Positions 8,470 to 15,982 of a stretch of 20,171 nucleotides of DNA are shown piece after piece. Source of the DNA: Verrucomicrobiales bacterium (GTDB lineage: Bacteria; Verrucomicrobiota; Verrucomicrobiia; Limisphaerales; UBA9464). Positions within the stretch are counted from its first letter, which is position 1; every line of letters begins with the position of its first letter. The notes below the pieces were generated by a model. That model saw only the letters and a program-made list of their open reading frames with translations, was not told the origin of the DNA and did no database searches. The stretch covers positions 1 to 20,171 of the forward strand of contig DLVS01000747.1 in the NCBI GenBank assembly GCA_003445095.1, in the 5' to 3' direction. Both the position numbers and the translations under genes were made by a program.

Positions 8470-9393
8470 ATGAGTCTTTCAGCATTGAATGGACTGGTGC
8501 GGCATCGAACTCGGCCATTTGCCGTGGTGATGCTGGCGAGCCTTATACTCGCGTCCGGGCCGCACCTCGAAGCCGCGGAGTCGGGGTACCTGCCTCCCTT
8601 GACACCCGATTCGAAAGATCCACGTCTGCCGGGCAAGTTCGTCTGGGCCGACTTGGTTACCGATGACGTCCCGGCGGCTCGAAAGTTCTACGCGGATCTC
8701 TTCGGTTGGAAGTTTCTGGACCTGGGTGACTACACGGTAGCGGTTAACGAGGACCGACCCATTTGCGGGATGTTTCAACGTCCTCGGCCGGCCGACCGCA
8801 GTGCGGAGCCGCGTTGGTTTGGTTATATCTCGGTTGCCAACGTCGACGACGCGCAACGCACCGTCGAACGGGCTGGTGGGCGGGTCCTGGCGGCACCGAA
8901 GAAGCTTCCGAAACGCGGCGAGCAAGCGGTCTTTGCCGATCCGGAAGGGGCACTGTTCGGCGTGGTTAAGTCGATGTCCGGTGACCCGCCGGATCTCCTC
9001 GCTGAGCCGGGCGACTGGATTTGGATTCAGTTGCTCAGCCGCAACGCCGATAAGGCTTCGAAGTTCTACCGTGAATTGGCCGGTTACACGATCGTCGCGA
9101 ACGACCTGACTAACCGGCTCAGTGACTACGTGCTCACGAGCAGAGGCTACGCGCGGGCGACCGTCCGGACGATTCCCCCCAGCGACACGAAGGTGAAGCC
9201 GACCTGGCTGCCGTTCGTGCGGGTTAAAAGCGTGAGCGATTCAGTCGCGCGCGCAAAGCAGCTCGGGGGCAGAGTTCTGATCGAACCAACCGCGAAGCTT
9301 CTCGATGGTCATGTGGCTGTCGTGGCCGACCCGACGGGTGCAGCCGTTGGTCTCCTCGAATGGACCGAGGACCTTATGAAAGGAAGTCGCTAG
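8470..9393 (+). CDS. Exported two-domain VOC (glyoxalase-fold) protein
   Basis: From the ATG at 8470 the product is 307 aa; the open frame extends to a GTG at 8440, but the later start gives a clean signal peptide (residues about 1-36, basic RHRTRP then FAVVMLASLILASG). Two VOC domains follow, about 55-170 and 180-300. Each has the hallmark FYxxxxG/A segment (ARKFYADLFGWKF; ASKFYRELAGYTI) and a closing D-P-x-G-A strand (FADPEGALFGVV; VADPTGAAVGLLEW). The usual first-strand metal ligand His is replaced (VWADLV, IWIQLL), so a classical glyoxalase metal site is doubtful; the layout resembles CFP30B-like paired VOC proteins. Export is unusual, since most VOC enzymes are cytoplasmic. It ends 1 nt before the next gene, probably an operon. 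The substrate is unknown. Confidence 0.85.
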   Translation: MSLSALNGLVRHRTRPFAVVMLASLILASGPHLEAAESGYLPPLTPDSKDPRLPGKFVWADLVTDDVPAARKFYADLFGWKFLDLGDYTVAVNEDRPICGMFQRPRPADRSAEPRWFGYISVANVDDAQRTVERAGGRVLAAPKKLPKRGEQAVFADPEGALFGVVKSMSGDPPDLLAEPGDWIWIQLLSRNADKASKFYRELAGYTIVANDLTNRLSDYVLTSRGYARATVRTIPPSDTKVKPTWLPFVRVKSVSDSVARAKQLGGRVLIEPTAKLLDGHVAVVADPTGAAVGLLEWTEDLMKGSR

Positions 9394-9394
9394 T

Positions 9395-9697
9395 ATGAGC
9401 TTCTCGATTAAACGAGCGAGTCAACGTGTTGCGTTGGCCGTGGCGATTTGGGGTGGCGCCGGCTGTAGCAGCGATGATGATCCTTTGGGATCTCCCGGGG
9501 TCACCAGCGTCTATTATGGGGTTGGGTTTCACGATCCGTGGTATTACGGAGGGTATTATGACGATCCCGACATCATCGTCACACCGCCGTCGGACAGACC
9601 TGATCGGCCAAACCGGCCTACTCAACCGATCGCGCGTCCGACTCCGCGCCCCATGCCCAGTATCCCTTCTGCTCCCCGTGTCTCGGGACGACGCTAG
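9395..9697 (+). CDS. Small Tyr/Gly/Pro-rich lipoprotein, function unknown
   Basis: The product is a 100-aa protein with a lipoprotein signal ending in GGAGC (lipidated Cys24), followed by Ser-Ser-Asp, which favours outer-membrane sorting if rules like those of E. coli apply. The mature part has an aromatic-glycine segment (YYGVGFHDPWYYGGYYDDPD, about 40-59) and then a Pro/Arg-rich tail (DRPDRPNRPTQP and onward) that is probably disordered and may contact peptidoglycan or the envelope. AAAGGAAG at 9379-9386 sits 8 nt before the ATG and supports the start. The gene follows the VOC gene by 1 nt. I recall similar small lipoproteins near DUF3300 genes but cannot name the family. Confidence 0.75.
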   Translation: MSFSIKRASQRVALAVAIWGGAGCSSDDDPLGSPGVTSVYYGVGFHDPWYYGGYYDDPDIIVTPPSDRPDRPNRPTQPIARPTPRPMPSIPSAPRVSGRR

Positions 9698-9759
9698 GTT
9701 CAGCCAAAACGGAGCAGCCTAAAAATCCGCGATCCAGCCAATGCTCATCACCCCAATCC

Positions 9760-9764
9760 GGAGG
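9760..9764 (+). promoter_or_regulatory. Ribosome binding site for the DUF3300 gene
   Basis: GGAGG lies 5 nt before the ATG at 9770. It is a strong Shine-Dalgarno and fixes the start. Confidence 0.7.
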
Positions 9765-9769
9765 CTAAC

Positions 9770-11041
9770 ATGGGCACGCTGATCATTCGCGACTCGGCAG
9801 GTTGGCGGGCTTGGGTGCTGGCGATTGCGACCGCCGGTTGGGCAATGGCGCAAGCTTTCGAACAGCCGCCCGTCCAAACTAGCGCACCGCCACCCGCGGC
9901 CTCCGCCGCCCAGCCGGCTCCACCACCATCGGCCCCGGCCAAGCGGAGCGCGGCAGAGTTGGAGAAGCTCGTTGCGCCCATCGCCCTTTATCCGGACCCC
10001 CTGCTCGCGACCCTGCTGCCGGCCTCAGTTTATCCCCTCGAGATTGTTCAGGCGGCGCGTTTCGTGGCCGATACGAACAATCTCGCCACGCTGGACGAAC
10101 AACCGTGGGACGACAGTGTTAAAGCCGTGGCCCGCGTACCCGAGGCGATTAGGAAGCTAAACGACGAACTTTCCTGGACAATCGAACTCGGCGAGGCATT
10201 TCTGGCTCAGGACAAAGACGTCATGGACGCCATCCAGACTATGCGCGGCAAAGCCCAAAAGGCAGGCACGCTTCAGACCACCCCGCAGCAGATCATTGTC
10301 GTCACTAATATGGTGGCCGAGAAGACGGTCGAGCAGCAGGTCGTGGTGGTGACCAACACGGTGGTTCAGATTCAGCCGGCCAGTTCGTCCGTGGTTTATG
10401 TTCCGACCTACAATCCCTACACCGTTTATTATCCTCCGCCCGCTTACGTTTATGACCCGTATGCGCCCCTGATCGGTTTTGCGGCGGGCGTGGCCATGGG
10501 AGCCATCATCGCCAACAACTGCGACTGGTTCCACGGCGGTTGTTATCACGGAAATGTAAATATCAACGTCAACAACAACTTTAATCGAAACTCCAATATC
10601 AACTCTGGCCGAGGACCTGGCGGACAGCCGAAGTGGAAGCCAGACCAAAACCGGCTGAGCAAGAGCGGCCCTCCGAGCGCCTCGACCTCGGCCCGCAGCA
10701 TGGAGGCCCGAGGCTGGGGCTCCGGGGGTGCCGGAGCTTCGGGCGGCCGCGTTGGAGCGCGTCCTTCCACGGGAGCCGTGGGCGCGCGCCCCTCTTCCGG
10801 CAACGCCAGCGCCCGGCCAGCCGCTTCACCCAGTGTCAGTCGCCCAGGTTCATCGCCGAGCATTTCACCATCCAGGTCTAACCCTTCTGTCAGCCGGCCT
10901 TCGTCGTCGGGGAGCGCGTTCAGCGGAGTGAACAGTGGTGCGAGTGCGCGCGATTTCAGCAATCGCGGCGCTTCCAGCCGCAGCGGCGGCAGCTTCGGGG
11001 GAGGGCGTGGGGGTGGCGGTGGCCGAGGAGGTCGCCGATGA
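9770..11041 (+). CDS. Exported DUF3300-domain protein with Arg/Gly/Ser-rich tail
   Basis: This 423-aa protein has a signal peptide at about 1-29 and a Pro/Ala-rich linker at 31-58. The DUF3300 domain runs from about 60 to 265, recognisable by LVAPIALYPDPLLATLLPAS, WDDSVKAVARVPEAI, LAQDKDVMDAIQTMR and VVYVPTYNPYTVYYP. A glycine/alanine segment (GFAAGVAMGAIIANN, 236-250) precedes Cys251 and Cys258, a possible disulfide, and a small Asn-rich stretch of alternating NVNINVNNN. Residues about 275-423 are low-complexity Ser/Gly/Arg/Pro, ending in GGGRGGGGGRGGRR. The family's function is unknown; it is exported. The stop overlaps the DUF2950 start by 4 nt, and DUF3300 and DUF2950 genes are often adjacent, so the two products probably act together in the periplasm. 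Confidence 0.9.
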   Translation: MGTLIIRDSAGWRAWVLAIATAGWAMAQAFEQPPVQTSAPPPAASAAQPAPPPSAPAKRSAAELEKLVAPIALYPDPLLATLLPASVYPLEIVQAARFVADTNNLATLDEQPWDDSVKAVARVPEAIRKLNDELSWTIELGEAFLAQDKDVMDAIQTMRGKAQKAGTLQTTPQQIIVVTNMVAEKTVEQQVVVVTNTVVQIQPASSSVVYVPTYNPYTVYYPPPAYVYDPYAPLIGFAAGVAMGAIIANNCDWFHGGCYHGNVNINVNNNFNRNSNINSGRGPGGQPKWKPDQNRLSKSGPPSASTSARSMEARGWGSGGAGASGGRVGARPSTGAVGARPSSGNASARPAASPSVSRPGSSPSISPSRSNPSVSRPSSSGSAFSGVNSGASARDFSNRGASSRSGGSFGGGRGGGGGRGGRR

Positions 11042-12054
11042 ACTTCAAACCGCCTCTCCCTGTCTTTGGTTTGCCATCCGCGAAGACGATCCAGGGACAA
11101 GTCCCGATCAACGCTTTGAGGCGGATCCTTGATTCCTTGAGGCGCTCCAGCCTCAGCTTGGTCCTGGCGTTCAGCGCGCCTATCTCCGTTAGTGCGGCGG
11201 CCATTGGCCAAACTTTCGCGACGCCGGATGACGCGGTCTCAGCGCTGGGCGCGGCGGTCCGCGCGCAGGACACCAACGCGCTTCGAGTAATTTTGGGTCC
11301 GGCGGCGGAGGATCTGGAGAATCCGGATCGCGTTCAGGCGGCCAACGAACTCAACGCGTTCACTACGGCCCTAGACCAGTCGAAGCGGATCGTGCATGAG
11401 TCGGATTCCAAATGTGTCCTCGAAGTTGGTGACAATCCATGGCCTTTTCCCGTTCCCATTGTGGCGAAAGACGGCCGGTGGTTCTTCGATACCGAAGCCG
11501 GTGAGGAAGAATTGTTGAATCGGCGCATCGGCCGGAACGAGCTGTCGGTCATCGCAGTCATGCGCGCTTACGTGGACGCGCAACGGGAATACGCCTCCCG
11601 CGACCGCAACGGCGACGAAGTGCTGGAGTATGCACAGCGGCTGGCAAGTTCGCCCGGGAACAAGGATGGCCTCTACTGGCCGCCGGACCTGGACGGGGAA
11701 CTCAGCCCACTCGGCCCGTTCGTGGCGAACGCGCAAACTGAAGGATACCAGTTGACCACGGACGCTGGGAACGCGGATCGTGCTCCATTCCACGGTTATT
11801 ACTTCAAGATTCTCATGCGCCAGGGTCGTCACGCGCCCGGTGGCAAGTACGATTATGTCATTAACGGACACATGATCGGCGGATTCGCCTTGGTGGCGTG
11901 GCCGGCGGAATACGGAACCTCCGGGGTAATGACCTTCATCGTGAACCAGCAGGGCAAGGTTTATCAGCAGGACTTGGGGAAGAAAACCACCCGGATCGCG
12001 CGAACCATGACGACCTATGATCCTGGTCCAGGCTGGAGCCTGTCGGTAGATTAA
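11038..12054 (+). CDS. Exported DUF2950-family protein
   Basis: The ORF encodes 338 aa. DUF2950 is recognisable from FATPDDAVSALGAAVRAQD, the RIGRNELSVIAVMRAYVDAQ stretch, YASRDRNGDEVLEYAQR and the GLYWPP motif through the GYYFKIL and AWPAEYGTSGVMTF segments. The start ATG overlaps the DUF3300 stop (ATGA) and has GGAGG 6 nt upstream. However, the first 26 residues are not signal-like; TTG codons at residues 27 and 34 would give a normal signal peptide (hydrophobic SSLSLVLAFSAPISVSA). The shifted start is an alternative. Mature protein begins near residue 54. The family's function is unknown; pairing with DUF3300 suggests a shared envelope role. Confidence 0.9.
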   Translation: MNFKPPLPVFGLPSAKTIQGQVPINALRRILDSLRRSSLSLVLAFSAPISVSAAAIGQTFATPDDAVSALGAAVRAQDTNALRVILGPAAEDLENPDRVQAANELNAFTTALDQSKRIVHESDSKCVLEVGDNPWPFPVPIVAKDGRWFFDTEAGEEELLNRRIGRNELSVIAVMRAYVDAQREYASRDRNGDEVLEYAQRLASSPGNKDGLYWPPDLDGELSPLGPFVANAQTEGYQLTTDAGNADRAPFHGYYFKILMRQGRHAPGGKYDYVINGHMIGGFALVAWPAEYGTSGVMTFIVNQQGKVYQQDLGKKTTRIARTMTTYDPGPGWSLSVD

Positions 12055-12149
12055 CGCCCTGCTCAGCGTGTGCGCGACTGTCTCAGCGGAGCGAATCCGA
12101 AGGGCGGCACGCGCACAGGTTGCGAGTCTATTGTCCTATAGATACGAAT

Positions 12150-13010
12150 ATGAGTGATACGAATCCCCTCGAGGCCATCAAAATTGAATCCATCTTTCAT
12201 CCCTCGGACTTCTCGGCGGCGAGTGAGGTTGCCTTTGTGCATGCCCTGAAACTGGCCTTGGTCAGCAAGGCGACGCTCAACGTCCTGCATGTGGCGACCG
12301 ACTCCCATGCCGAGTGGGAAGATTTTCCGGGGGTGCGCGATACCCTGGAGCGGTGGGGCCTCCTTCCGAAAGGCAGCTCGAAGGGCGCGGTGGCAGCGAT
12401 GGGACTGGACGTTCGAAAAGTGATGGCGGCGAGCCGCCACCCGGTGGAGGCCTGCCTCGGCTTTCTGGAAAAGCATCCCGCCGATCTGGTGGTGCTCGCG
12501 GTTCATCAACACGAAGGCCGCATGGGTTGGCTTCATAAGTCCGTGGGCGGGCCGATTGCGCAAGGGGCTCACTGCCTGACCCTTTTCGTCCCGCATGGAG
12601 TGGAGGGATTTGTTTCTCGGCTGAACGGTGCGGTGTCGCTGAAGAACATTCTGATTCCGATCACCCACAAACCGCGGCCTCAACCCGCCATAGAAGCCGC
12701 CGCCCGGCTAATTCGAAACCTGCAGTTGGTACCCGGCAGTGTGACGCTCCTTCATGTCGGGCCGGCCAGTGAGACACCAGTCGTGAAGATCCCGGAGACC
12801 GATTGGACGTGGAACTCGATCGCGAAGGAGGGAGATCCGACCGAAGTGATTCTGGAATCCGCCAGCGCGTTAGGCGCGGATCTGATCGTGATGACGACCG
12901 ACGGCCCAGACGGATTCCTCGACGGCTTGCGCGGAACAACGTCGGAGCGGGTGCTGCGGAGAGCTCGCTGCCCCATCGCGAGCCTGCCGGTGGGTTCGCT
13001 GCTCGGCTAA
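12150..13010 (+). CDS. Tandem universal stress protein (two UspA domains)
   Basis: From the ATG at 12150 the product is 286 aa; an in-frame TTG at 12120 would add ten unlikely residues. Two UspA domains are visible: about 13-149, starting SIFHPSDFSAASEVAFVHAL, and 164-283, starting LKNILIPITHKPRPQPAIEA. The C-terminal end has LGADLIVMTTDGPDGFL and RVLRRARCPIASLPV, the usual final strand. The ATP-binding loop G-x2-G-x9-G-(S/T) is degenerate: in domain 2 it is shortened (GPDGFLDGLRGTT), and in domain 1 it reads EGRMGWLHKSVGG. The protein is therefore probably not a normal ATP binder. Such proteins are usually induced by starvation or oxygen limitation. Promoter and Shine-Dalgarno are not evident. 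Confidence 0.88.
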   Translation: MSDTNPLEAIKIESIFHPSDFSAASEVAFVHALKLALVSKATLNVLHVATDSHAEWEDFPGVRDTLERWGLLPKGSSKGAVAAMGLDVRKVMAASRHPVEACLGFLEKHPADLVVLAVHQHEGRMGWLHKSVGGPIAQGAHCLTLFVPHGVEGFVSRLNGAVSLKNILIPITHKPRPQPAIEAAARLIRNLQLVPGSVTLLHVGPASETPVVKIPETDWTWNSIAKEGDPTEVILESASALGADLIVMTTDGPDGFLDGLRGTTSERVLRRARCPIASLPVGSLLG

Positions 13011-13026
13011 GTTGGACCAGCGTGTC

Positions 13027-13689
13027 ATGGCTGGAGATTTGACAGCGTCTTCCAAACGGGTTCTTGAGCCCATTGAACGTATCTCCGAAGTCCTCTTCGG
13101 GCTCATCATGGTCCTCACGTTCACCGGTTCCCTGAGTGTTGCTGAGGTTGGCCGATCAGAGATCCGCGCCATGCTGATCGGGGCGTTGGGATGCAACCTG
13201 GCGTGGGGGCTGATTGATGGCATCATGTACCTCATGGCCTGCCTAAGTGAGCAGGCGCAACGGATCCGGGTTCTCCGATCAGTGCGCCAGGCGCGTGACG
13301 CCGGGGCGGCCCATCGTGTGATCAGCGGAGCCTTACCTCCGGCGGTTGCATCGGCGCTTGAGCCGGCTGATTTCGAGAAGATTTACCTTCATTTGAACCA
13401 GTTGCCTGAACCGGCGGCGCACCCGCGATTGCGTAGCCAGGATTGGCGTGGAGCACTGGTTGTTTTCCTCCTGGTGTTTGTCTCAACGCTTCCGGTGGTA
13501 TTGCCGTTTGTCGTCATGCAAGAAACTCGATTAGCCCTCCGAGTCTCGAACGGGATCGCCATGGCGATGTTGTTTCTGACCGGCTACGCGTTTGGCCGCT
13601 GCGCTGGTTACCGTCCTTGGCTAATGGGAACCTCAATGGTGGTCCTCGGTGGAGTGCTGGTAGGACTGACCATTGCTCTAGGAGGATGA
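13027..13689 (+). CDS. VIT1/CCC1-like integral membrane protein
   Basis: From the ATG at 13027 it encodes 220 aa; a TTG at 13012 is an alternative start. Five hydrophobic spans are visible, at about 21-38, 47-70, 141-164, 170-190 and 199-218. The pattern FTGSLSVAEVGRSEIRAML, then GALGCNLAWGLIDGIMYLM, and the C-terminal GYAFGRCAGYRPWLMGTSMV resembles the VIT1/CCC1 family of iron/manganese exporters. The loop between spans 2 and 3 (about 70-140) is long and lacks the Glu-rich cluster of plant VIT1, so metal specificity is uncertain. It follows the stress-protein gene by 16 nt and is probably co-transcribed. Transport is inferred from family resemblance only. Confidence 0.7.
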   Translation: MAGDLTASSKRVLEPIERISEVLFGLIMVLTFTGSLSVAEVGRSEIRAMLIGALGCNLAWGLIDGIMYLMACLSEQAQRIRVLRSVRQARDAGAAHRVISGALPPAVASALEPADFEKIYLHLNQLPEPAAHPRLRSQDWRGALVVFLLVFVSTLPVVLPFVVMQETRLALRVSNGIAMAMLFLTGYAFGRCAGYRPWLMGTSMVVLGGVLVGLTIALGG

Positions 13690-13691
13690 AC

Positions 13692-13734
13692 GGCCGACGC
13701 GGTTCGTCTTCGGCCTTCGCGATCCGGCATGCCG
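13692..13734. terminator. Weak inverted repeats between convergent genes
   Basis: GGCCGA (13692-13697) and TCGGCC (13710-13715) can pair across a 12-nt loop, and CGGCATGCCG at 13725-13734 is a perfect 10-bp palindrome. Both lie between the convergent ends of the VIT-like and FGE-like genes, where a bidirectional terminator is expected. No T-runs are present. Confidence 0.35.
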
Positions 13735-13743
13735 CAGTGGGAC

Positions 13744-14934
13744 TTAGTTGTTCCCTGAGGCGGGCTTCACACAACGAAAGCCTACGTGATTGCTGCCAGT
13801 AGTGCTTTCGCCCTTGCCCCGAGTTCCTAACATGTACCGTGTGCAGTATTGATCCGTGCAGAGAAACGAGCCGCCCCGGTGGACGCGCTTCTTCTCTGTT
13901 GGTTCGGCCGGATCAAAAGATGTATCGGGTCCCACCGGGTTTCGGATCACACCTCCACCCGCCATCGTCCGTTGGGCATAGGTATCGGGTCGGTACCAGT
14001 CGCTGCACCACTCCCACACGTTACCGGCAACGTCGTAGAGACCGTAGCCATTGGGCGGGAACTGAGCGACCGGCGCGATGCCCGGGAAACCGTCCAATCC
14101 CGTATCCCGCACTGGAAACTGGCCTTCGTAAATGTTGGCCATCCATTTGCCCGCAGGCTTGAGCTCCATACCCCACGCGTAGAGTTCGCCGGCTTTTCCC
14201 CCGCGCGCTGCAAACTCCCATTCCGCTTCCGTTGGGAGCCGCTTGCCGGCCCATTTCGCGTAGGCCACCGCGTCGGGATACGCGATGTGGACGACCGGAT
14301 AGTTCTCCCGACCCTTTAGGTCACTGTCCGGCCCGTCGGGATGCCGCCAGTTGGCCCCCTGCTGATAGCGCCACCATCGAAACATGTTGTCCAACGGAAC
14401 TGGACCGGCGGTGGGCGTGAAAACGGTCGAGCCCGCAACAAGATTCTCCAGCGGCGCGGTGGGAAACTCTTCTTTCGTCGGAGCAATCTCCGCGATGGTC
14501 TTGTAGCCCGTGGCGTTCGCAAATTTTTCCCACTGCGCGTTCGTTACCTCGGTCTTGTCCATCCAGAAGCCGTCCACCCAAACCCGGTGAATCGGCAGGG
14601 CGTCTCGGGTCAGTCCTGGCGTTCCGCACATCGAATCATTCGCCGAATCGCTGCCCATCGTGAATTCGCCTCCGGGAATCCACACCATTCCGTCCGGCCC
14701 AGGACCCGGCGGCTTCGCGGGATTTTCGACCGTCGGACGGAATGCTGAGCCGACCCCGGTGGATGGGGAGGTCGGGGCGGTCGGCGCACTCGCGAGTGGC
14801 ACCGACCTCGAGTGGTTCAACACGGCCCACCAAGCGGCGGAAACCCCGGCCGCCAAGACAAGAACAAGCACCCAGAGCTTTCGCGACTTGGCCGGCGGCG
14901 CCGGTGAAGCTTTGAGCGAACGATTGGTGCTCAT
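13744..14934 (-). CDS. Membrane-anchored formylglycine-generating enzyme (FGE/SUMF1 family)
   Basis: FGE oxidises a Cys in the C-x-P-x-R motif of sulfatases to formylglycine using O2 and copper. The 396-aa protein has an N-terminal hydrophobic helix at about 20-38 (signal anchor or signal peptide), then a Pro/Ser/Thr linker to about 80. The FGE domain covers about 82-390, with VWIPGGEFTMGS, VDGFWMDKTEVTNAQW, AGKRLPTEAEWEFAARGG, YDVAGNVWEWCSDW and RVHRGGSFLCTDQYCTRY. Cys359 and Cys364 (C-x4-C) match the catalytic copper-binding pair of genuine FGE, which many SUMF1-like relatives lack. No sulfatase is encoded here, so substrates lie elsewhere. It lies 53 nt after the SYLF gene on the same strand. 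No clear Shine-Dalgarno is seen. Calling it a true FGE rather than a related oxidase is a motif-based inference. Confidence 0.9.
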   Translation of the reverse strand: MSTNRSLKASPAPPAKSRKLWVLVLVLAAGVSAAWWAVLNHSRSVPLASAPTAPTSPSTGVGSAFRPTVENPAKPPGPGPDGMVWIPGGEFTMGSDSANDSMCGTPGLTRDALPIHRVWVDGFWMDKTEVTNAQWEKFANATGYKTIAEIAPTKEEFPTAPLENLVAGSTVFTPTAGPVPLDNMFRWWRYQQGANWRHPDGPDSDLKGRENYPVVHIAYPDAVAYAKWAGKRLPTEAEWEFAARGGKAGELYAWGMELKPAGKWMANIYEGQFPVRDTGLDGFPGIAPVAQFPPNGYGLYDVAGNVWEWCSDWYRPDTYAQRTMAGGGVIRNPVGPDTSFDPAEPTEKKRVHRGGSFLCTDQYCTRYMLGTRGKGESTTGSNHVGFRCVKPASGNN

Positions 14935-14987
14935 TCAGTAATGATCCAACAGTCCCGCTAGTGTTCGGCGTGTGAAAGTAGTCGCGG

Positions 14988-15533
14988 TTACTTGATCGCC
15001 TCGAAGGTGAATTTCTGTCCGCCGATGGCAGCGGAGGCCATGACTCCGCTTTTGGGCAAGGTGAACACCAAGACGCCCTGAGTGTACTTGGCGTTGGCGG
15101 CCACACCGGAAGCGGCCACGGTCGCCTTGGCTTGAGCGTTCATGGTGTATTTCCCCGTCTTGAACTCTTTGAAAGCCTCAGGCGTCTCGAAGAACACGAC
15201 TTCCGAGAACGAACCGCCACCGACTTGAGCACCGATGCTAACGACTGTCAGCGATGACTTCCCGATGAGCGCGCCCTTTTCGTACACCAGCCCTTTTCCG
15301 TGTTCACCGCCGATGATGAAACCGCCTTCCCCAACGGAGGGAAGGATCACGTAGGCGGCCGAGTTTTTGAAGAAAGCCTTCAGTCCTGCATCGGTATCCG
15401 TGAAGTTCTTGATGGCCGCGTCGGAGCTGGCTTGAAGTGTTTTCAAATCATCCGCGGCGTGGACGACTGCGGTCGAAGTCAGCGCGAGCGCAATCAGCGT
15501 GGTGGTGATGGAGTGGCGAAGTGACTGTTTCAT
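14988..15533 (-). CDS. Exported SYLF-domain (Ysc84-like) lipid-binding protein
   Basis: The start chosen is the ATG at 15533, giving 181 aa with a clear signal peptide (residues 1-26, cleavage near VVHA-ADD); the frame extends to 15665 but that part is not signal-like. The SYLF core is recognisable by FFKNSAAYVILPSVGEGGF, GGEHGKGLVYEKG and VVSIGAQVGGGSFSEVVFF, ending in YTQGVLVFTLPKSGVM. Family members bind membranes or phosphoinositides in eukaryotes; the periplasmic bacterial forms have no firm role. It precedes the FGE-like gene on the same strand and may share its transcript. No Shine-Dalgarno is visible. Confidence 0.88.
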   Translation of the reverse strand: MKQSLRHSITTTLIALALTSTAVVHAADDLKTLQASSDAAIKNFTDTDAGLKAFFKNSAAYVILPSVGEGGFIIGGEHGKGLVYEKGALIGKSSLTVVSIGAQVGGGSFSEVVFFETPEAFKEFKTGKYTMNAQAKATVAASGVAANAKYTQGVLVFTLPKSGVMASAAIGGQKFTFEAIK

Positions 15534-15982
15534 AATCGGTTTAGGTGAACTTAAAGCGTTGGAGAAGGCTGAGAGCAGGGCCTCAACGAATTGTGAAGAC
15601 GCTCGGTTACCGGCAGGCAGAATACGAGCAGAATGATTCGGTAGCCGCAGCGCTCTACGGGCCATGGCGTGGGTGATTCATTCGACGCGCCACTCCCAGC
15701 TTGGCCGCTGCGGCTGGCCTTCGACACAGGCGCGGTCCATCGCGATGTCTGGGGCCGAAGCCAATGTTGGCTTACGGTACCCCTCGCAGCGGACGCCTCC
15801 GACTCCTTCGGAGATGTTGGCGCTGTTTGAACCAACGGCGGCCTTGCCCCTCGGGACAGCCGGTTGGCCACTAAAAAGAGACGGTGGACGGGAATACAGA
15901 TTGAGTTGGCCGCGGCTCCCATTGTATTCAGAACCCCCACACACGACTCCATAACCACCCACCGAGAATAGGAAAAGCCACC
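15534..15982. other. 449-nt gap without a convincing gene
   Basis: The gap lies between the divergent SYLF and NQ-repeat genes and should hold both promoters, but I see no strong match. A minus-strand frame covers most of it, and a short plus frame lies at 15664-15954; neither has recognisable protein content. Near 15618-15650 there is a short direct repeat, GCAGAAT-ACGA-GCAGAAT. This resembles dispersed GCAGAATGATTC-type elements I recall from Verrucomicrobiota intergenic DNA; it is not confirmed here. Confidence 0.5.

Noticed and set aside
10546..11211. 221-aa minus-strand Pro-rich frame opposite the DUF3300 tail
   Set aside because: It is a mirror of the Gly/Arg-rich repeats in the DUF3300 gene.
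15901..15930. Promoter-like TTGAGT-N18-TATTCA before the NQ-repeat gene
   Set aside because: Only partial matches to both boxes; many random segments fit as well.
15664..15954. 96-aa plus-strand frame in the gap
   Set aside because: The residue composition is not protein-like and there is no Shine-Dalgarno.
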